A DNA stretch of 64,000 nucleotides from Malus domestica (Eukaryota; Streptophyta; Magnoliopsida; Rosales; Rosaceae), in assembly GCF_042453785.1 (NCBI RefSeq), contig NC_091672.1, positions 2,609,001 through 2,673,000 of the forward strand, in the 5' to 3' direction. How positions within the stretch are numbered: position 1 is the first letter of the stretch; each line of letters starts with the position of its first letter. Positions 46,260 through 59,900 of the stretch are shown here, piece by piece. The notes beneath the pieces were generated by a model. That model was not told the origin of the DNA and made no database searches. It saw only the letters and a list, made by a program, of their open reading frames with translations. The position numbers and the translations under genes were made by a program.

Positions 46260-47921
46260 ATGGCCAAAGCTCTAAACCTAATTCCCAGTTCAATTTTCCC
46301 GCCTTTTTTATCCCCCACAATACCCAAAAGAAAATTCTGTACTATTAGAGCTACTACAGAGTCCTCTGAGACCCCCCAAACTTCAGCTTCTGTTCAAACC
46401 AAACCAGAACCTTCATCGCCGCCGTTAACATTTGCTCCTCCGCCCAATTTCAAGCCGCCGGAGCCGAAGCGGTTCGGCGTCAGGCCTGACAAAGTTTGGG
46501 ACGTCTTAGGGGCTGCTCTTGCCTTGTTCTTCCGGTTGGGGACTGGCGTTTTCGTTTCTGGGTAATCAAATTTTAATTTTTTTTTTAAATTTTTCGTTAA
46601 ATTAATTTTTTTGTTCAGTAATTTAAAGATTGTTGCTTTATTTGCACTTGGGTTTGTTTACCATGTAAATTTGTGCTGTTTAGCTTAGTTTGAAATCGCT
46701 TCTTGTGAGCGGTTTCGCTATGCAATAAGCTATTTGAGACTTGTATGGCGTAAAATAGTATTGATAAATATATATGATAAACTCCTAGTCTCGACAAATG
46801 TATAGTAAGCTATTTGATACTTGCAACAAAACACATATAATTTAATAATAATTTCACATTAATGCATAATAAACTCGTACTATAGTCATTTTCGTTGAAT
46901 GGATGGATGTGGTGATTGTCGTAGCAATACGATCACGAGGTATTTGGTGTGGTATATTGCTGAATATCGCATAAAAATCGAACATTTTTTTAGACTATCG
47001 TGATATTTTGTGTTATACTGCAAAATCTCTTACGTGACGGGATATATAGCGCCATATATATTGCGCGTTTTTTCAAACTATGCTAATGCACCACTAAGCT
47101 GAAATTTTGAATTAGATATGTTATAATAAACTACACTGAGTATTTTAAGTACCAAATTCCAGTATAGTGCTAGCAAAAAACAGTTTCTGACTTCATTTTT
47201 TCTTTCTGCTTTCCTGTTTTGGTTGTACATTGGCAGATATTCTTTCTCTTTCGTTCCGAAAAATGATATTCCTTCGGACCAGTATGCTCTCGAGTTTAAT
47301 GGTACGTGTTAGTTTGAGTTGATATGATTTATGGCATGCCCTTGTAAAATTAAATGAAGATGATTTAAGAAATTGTTCTTAAACGGCTGGTATTAGTGTA
47401 TGTTGAGTCTAATCAGAACTAAAAGTAACTATTTTTAAGTTATGAAGAAGTTTTCCTATGTTGGCCATCATGATTTTTCCGTAATATGAAAGTTGTTTTT
47501 GGCATCAATCATCTTGCTGTCGTTGTGAATACGAATTTTTGGTTTGTTTTAATACAGTTTTTTGAACAGTAACCAAGAGATCTGATAACTTCAAGTATCC
47601 GAGTGTAAGAGGTTTCATTTTTTTTTCTGTCCAATTTTCATGTAACAGATTCTAAGGTCAAAGAGACTTCAAAAGTAGGCCCCCGTCCGGCGAAGCCTAT
47701 TGAGATATATGAGTTTGAAGGGTACTGTATTTTCATCCCATTGTATTGTTTCTGTAATTTAATTCTTTTTGGTAAAATTTCTAGTCCCCCCGAGTTTTAT
47801 CCATACCACTCTAAAACTGACTGCATGTATTTTTTTTTTCTGTTGGATAATGCACAGGTGTCCATTCTGCCGGAAGGTAACTTCAACCCCTGAAATTTCC
47901 ATGTAGTTTATAAATATAAAA

Positions 47922-47967
<46 letters not shown>

Positions 47968-50900
47968 AAGTGAAACTCCGCCTATGTAAGTTTATCTTAC
48001 ATGGCCGGTTCCAAGCCCGGGTAAAGGAGGAGGGGGAGGGCGTCAGGTAGTCGACAGCCGGCACTCCACAGTTACGTCGAATCCTTATGAAAATGAATTC
48101 AGAACGAAATCGCGCTAAAGCTAGGGCGTCACCCGTAAGTGGCGCGCTGTGTGGCCCGAGCACAGTGATAAGTGAGCAAGGGTCGCTGTATCTCCATAGG
48201 CACTCGGATGCAGTGTTAAATGAGCAAGGGGGCCATAGAAACTTCTTTTCGAACGACTCCACTCAAAGTTGTTTGGGAGCATATGCACCTATCAACTTTA
48301 CACGGGACACACAAAAGAAGTACTTTGATTCCATTAGACGGGGGAGGGTGAAGAAGCTAGGACAGAAGGGTAGAGTTCAGGAGAGTAGAATGCGTTTAGG
48401 AACGTGGAATATAGGAACCTTAACGGGAAAATCTATGGAAGTAGTGGAAGTTATGGTGAGGAGAAGGATAAATATTATGTGCCTACAAGAAACTAAGTGG
48501 GTTGGTCTTAAGGCAAAGGATCTAGAAAACTCAGGGTTTAAACTTTGGTACTCGGGCACAAATAGAACGAGAAACGGTGTTGGCATCATCGTGGACAAGA
48601 CCTTGACACAAGATGTTGTAGATGTCAAGAGGGTAGGAGATAGAATCATGGCAATCATGATTGTAATAGGACAAGAACTTATCAATGTGATTAGTGCGTA
48701 CGCACCTCAAGTAGGGTTGGATATGAGTTCGAAGGAGAAATTTTGGGAAGACCTTGGAGACTTGGTGCAAGGAATTGCTCAGACGGAGAAGTTATTTATA
48801 GGAGGAGATTTAAATGGACACGTGGGCAGGGAGACAGGCAACTATGGAGGTTTTCATGGTGGCCATGGTTTTGGGGAGAGAAACGAGGATGGGGAAGCTA
48901 TCTTGGATTTTGCAATGGCATCGCCTAAGCCGATCAAAGACAGAATATATGGAGTGCAAGTTCAGTGCAGATGGAGGCCAAAACGAGTTAGGGGTGAGGA
49001 TCGGAGATCAAGAAATACCAAAGAGCGACCGTTTTCGTTACCTAGGATCTATCTTGCAAAAGAACGGAGAATTAGATGGAGATCTCAACCATAGAATACA
49101 AGCTGGATGGATGAAGTGGAAGAGTGCATCTGGCGTGTTGTGTGACCGTCGTATGCCACTGAAGCTCAAGGGAAAATTTTATAAGATGGCAATAAGGCCG
49201 GCGATGCTGTATGGCACAGAATGTTGGGCGGTGAAGCATCAACACGTACACAAAATGGGTGTAGCGGAGATGAGGATGCTTCGTTGGATGTGTGGGCACA
49301 CGAGAAAGGATAAGATTAGGAATGAGGATATCCGGGGTAAAGTAGGAGTAGCCGAAATTGAAGGAAAGATGAGAGAAAATCGGTTACGGTGGTTTGGACA
49401 TGTGCAAAGAAGGCCTACTGACGCTCCGATTAGAAGATGCGACTATGGGACAGAGGTTCAGGGCCGAAGGGGTAGAGGAAGACCTAGGAAAACTTTGGAA
49501 GAGACTCTAAGAAAAGACTTAGAGTACTTGGATCTAACGAAGGACATGACACAGGACCGAGCACAATGGCGTTCTAAGATTCATATAGCCGATCCCACTC
49601 AGTGACTTGGATTTTCCAAGTCTCCAACCGAGAAGTTTTCCTCACTCGAAAAATTAAGGGAACACTACCCCAACCTACATGCTCCACTCAGAAAGCTTCA
49701 ACATACAAGCTTCAACAAAAGAAAATTCAAAGAACTTAGCGAAGAAGGCTTTGGTGTATTTAACACAATACGTTGAAATGAAGGAAAACTTATTTATTGA
49801 TATCCCCGATAAGCTACAAATATGTACATATACATGAGTCAAAATAAACAAACAAGATGGAGCCTTCACAAAGGTTGCTTAGGAGAAGTCTCAGCAGTCG
49901 GTAGAGCCCCAGAAAGAGAAGGCATCGGAGGGGGATCATTCGGAGCCTCAGTACTGGACAGAACCCTAGAAGGAGGAGGCATCAGAGGTTGATCATTTGG
50001 AGCTTCATTACGCGGTACAGCCCCAGAAGACGAAGGCAATAAATGCCTTTGGAACAAACCCACAAATCTCTGATGATCAAGTAAAACCTGACCATCAGTT
50101 TCCTTCATCTGGTCAAGCTTCCTCTTCATGTTTGTAGCATAGTCATGTGCGAGCCGGTGCAACTGTTTATTCTCATGCTTGAGCCCTCTAATCTCCTGTT
50201 TGAGACTCATCACTTCAGCCGCCAATGATTCAACTTGGCGGGTTCGAGCAAATAGGCGTTGGGCCATATTAGACACAGAACCTGCACACTGAACACTGAG
50301 AGCCAGTGAATCCTTAACAGCTAACTCATCAGACCGTTTGGAAAGTAGTCTGTTATCTTTGGGAGTGAGAAGGTTCCTGGCCACCACCGCAGCGGTCATA
50401 TCATTCTTCATCACGGAATCCCCAACGGTAAGAGGACCAGTAGGGGAGACGAAGGATGGGCGCCATATGTTGTCTGGAGAAGGCGGGGCTGCCTCTTCAA
50501 CAAGGTTCAAGTCAAAACGACGGTCGGAGGGGCCAGACATTTTCAAAGGTATTGAAGAGAGAAGAGGTCAGACAAATCAAGATCTTAGAAGTGCAAGAAT
50601 GGAGCTTCTACTGGTGGAGATTCAAGTGTGCTTTGGAACTTAATGCCAGCCCCTATAAAAAGCTGCACTCGACGGAGCTTCAGACATCGAAGAGGCGCCT
50701 GCTCAGAAATCGAAGAGGCGTTTGCTTTCTCAAAAGCTGGGCTGCTTAGAAACCACGAGGGTTGATCTCATAAATCGAAGAGGTGTTTGCTTTCTCAAAA
50801 GTTGGGCTGCTCAAAGACCACGAAAGCCGATCTCAGAAATCGAAGAGAAGCTCGCTTCCTCAAAAGCTGGGCTCCTCAGAGACCACGAGGGCCGATCTTA

Positions 50901-53900
50901 GAAATCGAAGAGGCACCTACTTTTCCAGCCTTGTCAGCACCTGTCACACGCACACTCAGCTTTGCGGAAATTATGGGTATTCTGTCGAAGACTTCTGGGG
51001 AAGTAGAAAACACATGAATCTTACTGTCCAATCACCCACTTCCCACACGCAGCAATAGCTCATGGGTACCACAGATAACTTTGCCAAAGTTCTCTGCCAA
51101 AGTTGAGCACGTGAAGCTTGCAGCTCCCACTACATCGCTCTGACCAAGAAGGGTAAAAGAATAGCAAAGAAACAGAACTAACAAAGTTTAGACCCATAAA
51201 TTTTGAAGGTCTAGCTACCATATTATTACCCACAAGGGTAAATGAACAGTACCACTGTTGGATAATTGGAAAGTCCCTGTGTGTCAACCTCTGTGCCTCG
51301 TGGCAAGGTAGACTAGCAAACATGCCCAACCTTTACTCACATTCGAGAAAACACTCCCAATAAGATTGCTTGCTCCAAAATCGAAGAGGCACCGTCCTCC
51401 GAATCTCGAGAGCCAGACTCCCAACATGACTACTTTCTCAAAAATCGAAGAAAGGGTAAAGGAACAGTACCATTGCTGGATAATTGGAAAGTCCCTGTGT
51501 GTCAACCTCTGTGCTTCGTGGCAAGGTAGACTAGCAAACATGCCCAACCTTTACTCACATTCGAGAAAACACTCCCAACAAGATTGCTTGCTCCAAAATC
51601 GAAGAGGCACCGCCCTCCGAATCTCGAGAGCCAGACTCCCAACATGATTACTTTCTCAAAAATCGAAGAGACACTGCTCCCCGAATCTCGAGAGCCAGAC
51701 CCCCAGCATGATTGCTTTCTCAAAAATCGAAGAGGCATCGTTCTCCGAATCAATCGAAGAGGCGCTCACTTTCTCAAAAGCTGGGCTGCTCAGAGACCAC
51801 GAGGGCCGATCTCAGAAATCGAAGAGGCACCGTCTTTTCTAGCCTTGTCAGCACCTGTCACACGCACACTCAGCTTTGCGGAAATTATGGGCATTCTGTC
51901 GAAGACTTCTGGTGAAGTAGAAAGCACATGAATCTTACTGTTCAATCACCCACTTCCCACACGCAACAATAGCTCATGGGTACCACAGATAACTTTGTCA
52001 AAGTCTCTGCCAAAGTTGAGCACGTGAAGCTTGCAGCTCCCACTACATCGCTCTGACCAAGAAAGGTAAAAGAATAGCAAAGAAACAGCACTAACAAAGT
52101 TTAGACACATAAATTTTGAAGGTCTAGCTACCATATTATTACCCACAAGGGTAAAGGAACAGTACCACTGCTGGATAATTGGAAAGTCCCTGTGTGTCAA
52201 CCTCCGTGCTTCGTGGCAAGGTAGACTAGCAAACATGCCCAACCTTTACTCACATCCGAGAAAACACTCCCAACAAGATTGGTTACTCCAAAATCGAAGA
52301 GGCACCGCCTTCCGAATCTCGAGAGCCAGACTCTCAACATGATTACTTTCTCAAAAATCAAAGAGACACTGCTCCCCGAATCTCGAGAGCCAGACCCCCA
52401 CCATGATTGCTTTCTTAAAAATCGAAGAAGGATTGTTCTCCGAATCTCGAGAGCCAGATACCACATACCACTTTTTCAAAGTGGTCTGACAGAGTTAAAA
52501 CATGTGAAGCTGGCAGCTCCCACTACCGTGCTATGACCAAGCAGGGTAAAGGAATAGCATTACTACTTGTTGTTAGGGAGACTCCTATATATGTCGACCT
52601 CCATCCCCAACGGACAGGCAGACCTGCAAAAATGCTCAACCCTTCCTCATATCTGAGAGGGCACTCCCAACGAAGCCTTTCAAAATATTCAGCTTTCTTT
52701 CCCCCCGATAATACCTCTGCAAACAAGCTATACTAGAGCAAGAATATCTCATATCATCAGGGTTAAAAGCAAGAGTATCCCATATCATGCTTTTTCCCTG
52801 TCTTTTCCTTTGGCCTTGTTTTTACCTGCAAGACAAGGAGAAAGTGAGCAATCAGTCAGCACTTGAAATCAAGCTCCCAGCCAGGAACTGACAGCCTGGA
52901 ACCCCTTACCTGATTACTTACCTGACATTGCTCTCGAGTACTCATCTTCAACATCTTATGTTGCCAGGGAAGATACCGCATCTGCTTGAGGAACAGATAG
53001 GGCAAGTGCGAAGGATACAAGGAAGCATGTGGAGACAAGCGTAACAGCACACGTGCCGATCCATCCATTACTCTGTCAAAAGCAAAAGTATCCCATATCA
53101 GCAGGGTCGAACGTACTCTAAATTTGATGGACTTGTTTTGACCCTCAAATTCTTCAGTCGGCCTTATACTCTGGAGGAAACCAGAAAACCCTCCAGCTCA
53201 GTTCAAGAATAAGCCTGTGGAAAGTTACTTCTTCAAAAGCAAAAGTATCCCATATCATCTCTTCTCATTTTTCTTCTCTTTATCCTTCATGCTGCTGCAA
53301 AATGGGGAGAAGGTGAACAATCAGCCGGAGCTCTGATTGCTTACCTTGTCTGTCACCTCTTTCAGCAAATCCCCTAGCTCGGCGACTTGGGGGACTCCTA
53401 CTACATGGTTTGTATCGCGCTTGACCAAGCCTGAAACTACAAGTAAGCTTCAAGTGAAATTGATACATTACCTTGTGCATCTCCACCAGTTAAAGATACC
53501 ACCCCTGGATGGAGGACGAGTACTTCCAGAGAAGCTGGCACATCTACCTATGAGACAGATAAGGCAAGTCAAGATGATACCACACTCCGATACTTAGAAG
53601 TTTCGTGATTACGAGATCATTCTCCCACAATATTTCCTAATGTCATTTGTACTCTAATGTCATTTGTACTAAATCATTCACTTGTACTCACTAAAGGAGA
53701 GCTTGAACCTAAGTACTTGTGTAAACCCTTCACAATTAATGAGAACTCTTCTATTCCGTGGACGTAGCCAATCTGGGTGAACCACGTACATCTTGTGTTT
53801 GCTTTCCTATCTCTATCCATTTATATACTTATCCACACTAATGACCGGAGCAATTTAGCGAAGATCACAAAAAGTGACCGTTTTCGCTACCTAGGATCTA

Positions 53901-56900
53901 TCTTACAAGAGAACGGAGAATTAGATGGAGATCTCAACCATAGAATACGAGCTGGATGGATGAAGTGTAAGAGTGCATCCAGCATGTTGTGTGACCGTCG
54001 TAGGCCACTGAAGCTCAAGGGAAAATTTTATAAGATGGCAATAAGGCCAGCGATGTTGTATGGCACAGAATGTTGGGCGGTGAAACATCAACACGTACAC
54101 AAAATGGGTGTAGCAGAGATGAGGATGCTTCGTGGGATGTGTGGGCACACGAGAAAGGATAAGATTGAGAATGAGGATATCCGAGGTAAAGTAGGAGTAG
54201 CCGAAATTGAAGGAAAGATGAGAGAAAATCGGTTCCGGTGATTTGGACATGTGCAAAGAAGGCCGACTGACGCTCCGGTTCGAAGATGTGACTACGGGAC
54301 AGAGGTTCAGGGCCGAAGGGGTAGAGGAAGACCTAGGAAAACTTTGGAAGAGACTCTAAGAAAAGGCTTAGAGTACTTGGATCTAACGGAGGACATGACA
54401 CAAAACCGAGCGCAATGGCGTTCTAGGATTCATATAGCCGACCCCACTTAGTGGGAAAAGGCTTTGTTGTTGTTGTTGTTGTATATGATCTCTTCTTAGC
54501 CAACACCTTCTTTAAGAAGAGAGAAGAACATGTGATCACCTACAAGAGTGGGTCGTCAAAAACACAAATAGATTTTCTTCTAATGAGGAAAGGGGATCGT
54601 ATAACTTGTAAGGATTGCAAAGTTATACCAGGATAGAGCGTGGCTAATCAACATCGCTTGTTGGTGATGGATGTACATATCAAAAGAGTGAGAAAAAAGA
54701 ACAAGACTTGGAAGTGCCCAAGGACTAGATGGTGGAATCTAAAAGAAGAAAAACAAGTCATTTTCAAAGAGAAAGTAATCACCCAGTGTGTGTGGGATAG
54801 AGAGGGGGAAGTTAGCCAAATGTGGGATTCCATGGCTAGTTGTATTCGAAAAGTAGCAAAAGAGGTGTTAGGAGAGTCTAAGGGCTTTGCCCCACACCAA
54901 AAGGAATCTTGGTGGTGGAATGAGGAGGTACAAACAAAGGTGAAGGCTAAGAAGGAATGTTGTAAAGCCTTATACAAGGATAGGACCGATGAAAATGGTG
55001 AAAGGTATAGAAAAGCGAAGCAAGAGGCGAAGAAAGCTGTGAGAGAAGCTAAGTTAGCGGCTTATGACGATATGTATAAGCGACTAGATACCAAAGAAGG
55101 AGAGTTGGATATCTATAAACTAGCTAGAGCAAGGGAAAAGAAGACAAGAGACCTAAACCAAGTGAGGTGCATCAAGGATGAGGATGGAAAGGTTCTTGCT
55201 ACAGAGAACGCGGTTAAAGATAGATGGAGAGGTTATTTTCATAATCTTTTCAATGAAGGACATGAAAGGAGTGCTTCTTTAGGGGAGTTGAGTAACTCAG
55301 AAGAGTGTAGAAACTACTCTTTTTATCGTCGAATCCGGAAGGAAGAAGTGGTTGTAGCTTTGAAGAAGATGAAGCATAGAAAAGCAGTAGGCCCAGACGA
55401 TATACCAATCGAAGTGTGGAAAGTTTTGGGAAGGACAGGTATAACATGGCTCACTGACCTTTTCAATAGGATTTTGAAAACGAAGAAGATGCCAAATGAG
55501 TGGCGAACGAGCACTTTGGTGCCTATCTACAAGAATAAGGGCGACGTACAAAATTGCATGAACTATAGGGGTATTAAGCTAATGAGTCATACAATGAAGC
55601 TCTGGAAGAGAGTCATTGAGCATAGATTGAGGCAAGAGACACGGGTTTCGGACAACCAATTCGGGTTCATGCCAGGGCGCTCAACCATGGAGGCAATCTA
55701 TCTCTTACGAAGATTGATGGAAAGATATAGAGATGGGAAAAAGGATTTACACATGGTCTTTATAGATTTGGAAAAAGCGTATGATAGGGTCCCAAGATAC
55801 ATTCTTTGGAGGATTTTAGAGAAGAAAGGAGTACGAGTAGCATATATCCAAGTTATAAAGGATATGTATGAAGGAGCAAAGACTGCCGTAAGAACTCATG
55901 TAGGACAAACCGAAAGCTTTCCCATAACTGTAGGATTACATCAAGGCTCATCCTTAAGTCCTTACCTTTTTGCGTTGGTAATGGATGAGTTAACATGACA
56001 TATTCAAGATGATATTCCTTGGTGTATGCTTTTCGCAGACGATATAGTGTTGGTAGATGAAACTCAGGAAGGGGTAAATGCAAAGCTTAACCTTTGGAGA
56101 GAAGTGTTGGAATCTAAAGGTCTTCGCCTAAGCCGATCAAAGACAGAATATATGGAGTGCAAGTTCAGTGCAAATGGAGGCCAAAACGAGTTAGGGGTGA
56201 GGATCGGAGATCAAGAAATACCAAAGAGCGATCGTTTTCGTTACCTAGGATCTATCTTGCAAAAGAACGGAGAATTAGATGGAGATCTCAACCATAGAAT
56301 ACAAGCTGGATGGATGAAGTGGAAGAGTGCATCCGGCGTGTTGTGTGACCGCCGTATGCCACTGAAGCTCAAGGGAAAATTTTATAGGACGGCAATAAGG
56401 CCGGCGATGCTGTATGGCACAGAATGTTGGGCGGTGAAGCATCAACATGTACACAAAATGGGTGTAGCGGAGATGAGGATGCTTTGTTGGATGTGTGGGC
56501 ACACAAGAAAGGATAAGATTAGGAATGAGGATATCCGGGGTAAAGTAGGAGTAGCCGAAATTGAAGGAAAGATGAGAGAAAATCGGTTACGGTGGTTTGG
56601 ACATGTGCAAAGAAGGCCTACTGACGCTCCGATTAGAAGATGCGACTATGGGACAGAGGTTCAGAGCCGAAGGGGTAGAGGAAGACCTAGGAAAACTTTG
56701 GAAGAAACTCTAAGAAAAGACTTAGAGTACTTGGATCTAACGGAGGACATGACATAGGACCGAGCACAATGGCGTTCAAAGATTCATATAGCCGATCCCA
56801 CTCAGTGACTTGGATTTTCCAAGTCTCCAACCGAGAAGTTTTCCTCACTCGGGAAATTAAGGGAATACTACCTCAACCTACATGCTCCACTCACAAAGCT

Positions 56901-59900
56901 TCAACATACAAGCTTCAACAAAAGAAAATTCAGAGAACTTAGCGAAGAAGGCTTTGGTGTATTCAACACAATACGTTGAAATGAAGGAAAGCTATTTATT
57001 GATATCCCCGATAAGTCACAAATATGTACATATACATGAGTCAAAATAAACAAACAAGAGGGAGCCTTCACAAAGGTTGCTTAGGAGAAGTCTCAGCAGT
57101 CGGTAGAGCCCCAGAAAGAGCTGGCACGGGAGGGGGATCATTTGGAGCCTCAGTACTGGACAGAACCCTAGAAGGAGGAGGCAGCAGAGGTTGATCATTT
57201 GGAGCTTCATTACGCGGTACAGCCCCAGAAGACGAAGGCAATAAATGCCTTTGGAACAAACCCACAAATCTCTGATGATCAAGTAAAACCTGACCATCAG
57301 ATTCCTTCATCTGGTCAAGCTTCCTCTTCATGTTTGTAGCATAGTCATGTGCGAGCCGGTGCAACTGTTTATTCTCATGCTTGAGCCCTCTAATCTTCTG
57401 TTTGAGACTCATCACTTCAGCCGCCAATGATTCAACTTGGCGGGTTCGAGCAAATAGGCGTTGGGCCATGTTAGACACAGAACCTGCACACTGAACACTG
57501 AGAGCCAGAGAATCCTTAACAGCCAACTCATCAGACCGTTTGGAAAGTAGTCTGCTATCTTTGGGAGTGAGAAGGTTCCTGGCCACTACCGCAGCGGTCA
57601 TATCATTCTTTATCACGGAATCCCCAACAGTAAGAGGACCAGTAGGGGAGACGAAGGATGGGCGCCATATGTTGTCTGGAGAAGGCGTGGCTGCCTCTTC
57701 AACAAGGTTCAAGTCAAAACGACGGTCGGAGGGGCTAGACATTTTCAAAGGTGTTGAAGAGAGAAGAGGTCGGACAAATCAAGATCTTAGAAGTGCAAGA
57801 ATGGAGCTTCTACTGGTGGAGATTCAAGTGTGCTTTGGAACTTAATGCCAGCCTCTATAAAAATCTGCACTCGACGGAGCTTCAGAAATCGAAGAGGCGT
57901 TTGCTTTCTCAAAAGCTGGGCTGCTCAGAGACCACGAGACGTTTGCTTTCTCAAAAGTTGGGCTGCTCAAAGACCACGAAGGCCGATTTCAGAAATCGAA
58001 GAGGCGCTTGCTTTCTCAAAAGCTGGGCTGCTCAGAGACCACGAGGGCCGATCTCAGAAATCGAAGAGGCACCTACTTTTCCAGCCTTGTCAGCACCTGT
58101 CAGCTTTGCGGAAATTATGGGCATTATGTCGAAGATTTCTGGTGAAGTAGAAAGCACATGAATCTTACTGTTCAATCACCCACTTCCCACACGCAACATT
58201 AGCTCATGGGAACCACAGATAACTTTGCCAAAGTTCTCTGACAAAGTTGAGACACGTGAAGCTTGCAGCTCCCATTACACCGCTCTAACCAAGAAGGGTA
58301 AAAGAATAGCAAAGAAACAGCACTAACAAAGTTTAGACACATAAATTTTGAAGGTCTAGCTACCATATTATTACCCACAAGGGTAAAGGAACAGTACCAC
58401 TGCTGGATAATTGGAAAGTCCCTGTGTGTCAACCTCTGTGCTTCGTGGCAAGATAGACTAGCAAACATGCCCAACCTTTTCTCACATTCGAGAAAACACT
58501 CCCAACAAGATTGCTTGCTCCAAAATCGAAGAGGCACCGCCCTCCGAATCTCGAGAGCCAGACTCCCAACATGATTACTTTCTCAAAAATCGAAGAGACA
58601 CCGCTCTTCGAATCTCGAGAGCCAGACCCCTAGCAGGATGGCTTTCTCAAAAATCGAAAAGGCATCGTTCTTCGAACCTCGAAAGCCAGATCTCCGACAG
58701 GATTGCTTGTTCGAAAACTGAAGAGGCACCACTTTCCCAACTTCAAGAGCCGGATCTCCTTGGATAAAGCTTGTCTGTAATCTTTACACGCAACATCAGC
58801 TTTCTAGATACTATAGACCACTTTTTCAAAGTGCTCTGACAAAGTTAAAACATGTGAAGCTGGCAGCTCCCACTACCGTGTTATGACCAAGAAGGGTAAA
58901 GGAATAGCATTACTACTTGTTGTTAGGGAGACTCCTATATATGTTGACCTCCATCCCCAACAGACAGGCAGACCTGCAAAAATGCTCAACCCTTCCTCAT
59001 ATCTGAGAGGGCACTCCCAAAGAAGCCTTTCGAAATATTCAGCTTTCTTTCCCCCCGATAATACCTTTACAAACAAGCTATACTAGAGCAAGAATATCTC
59101 ATATCATCAGGGTTAAAAGCAAGAGTATCCCATATCATGTTTTTTCCCTGTCTTTTCCTTTGGCCTTGTTCTTACCTACAAGACAAGGAGAAAGAGAGCA
59201 ATGAGTCAGCACTTGGAATCAAGCTTCCAGTTAGGAACTGACTGCCTGGAACCCCTTACTTGATTACTTACCTGACATTGCTCTCGAGTACTCATCTTCA
59301 ACATCTTATGCTTCCAGGGAAGATACCGCATCTGCCTGAGGAACATATAGGGCAAGTGAGAAGGATACAAGGAAGCATGTGGAGACAAGCGTAACAGCAC
59401 ACGTGCCGATACATCCACTACTCTGTCAAAAGCAAAAGTATCCCATATCAGCAGGGTCGAACGTACTATAGATTTGATGGACTTGTTTTGACCCTCAAAT
59501 TCTTCAGTCGGCCTTATACTCTGGAGGAAACCAGAACACCCTCCAGCCCAGTTCAAGAATAAGCCTGTGGAAAGTTACTTCTTCAAAAGCAAAAGTATCC
59601 CATATCATCTCTTCTCATTTTTCTTCTCTTTATCCTTCATGCTGCCTGCAAGATAGGGAGAATGTGAACAATCAGCCGGAACTCGAAATCAAAGTTCTGA
59701 TCTGGGACTGATTGCTTGGAGCTCTGATTGCTTACCTTGTCTGTCACCTCTTTCAGCAGATCCCCTAGCTCGGCGACTTGGAGGACTCCTACTACATGGT
59801 TTGTATCGCGCTTGACCAAGCATGAAACTACAAGTAAGCTTCAAGTGAAATTGATACATTACCTTGTGCATCTCCACCAGTTAAAGATACCACCCCTGGA

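Larger units (their letters stand above)
49606..53868. mobile_element. segment X, copy A: LTR-retrotransposon-like DNA with antisense ORF
   Basis: Begins TGACTTGGATTTTCCAAGTC directly after the LINE C-terminus and ends near GACCGGAGCAATTTAGCGA. After the antisense ORF come a TATA-like CCCTATAAAAAG (about 50652), an array of modules (AAATCGAAGAGGC, TTTCTCAAAAGCTGGGCTGC, AGAGACCACGAGGGCCGATC), and near the end CCGTGGACGTAGCCAATCTG then GTGAACCACGTACATC, wording typical of plant LTR R/U5 regions. I read it as the 3' internal part plus LTR of a large Gypsy/LARD-type element. No gag, pol or integrase is visible. The modules around 51060-52240 are expanded relative to copy B. Confidence 0.7.

Noticed and set aside
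48814-49605. 263-aa ORF as a host gene
   Set aside because: It is the LINE RT C-terminus, in frame by chance with the short stretch of endonuclease before the insertion junction.
50660-52480. CRISPR-like array
   Set aside because: Repeats are irregular in length and order, spacers are not unique, and the genome is a plant nucleus; it is an LTR-internal module array.
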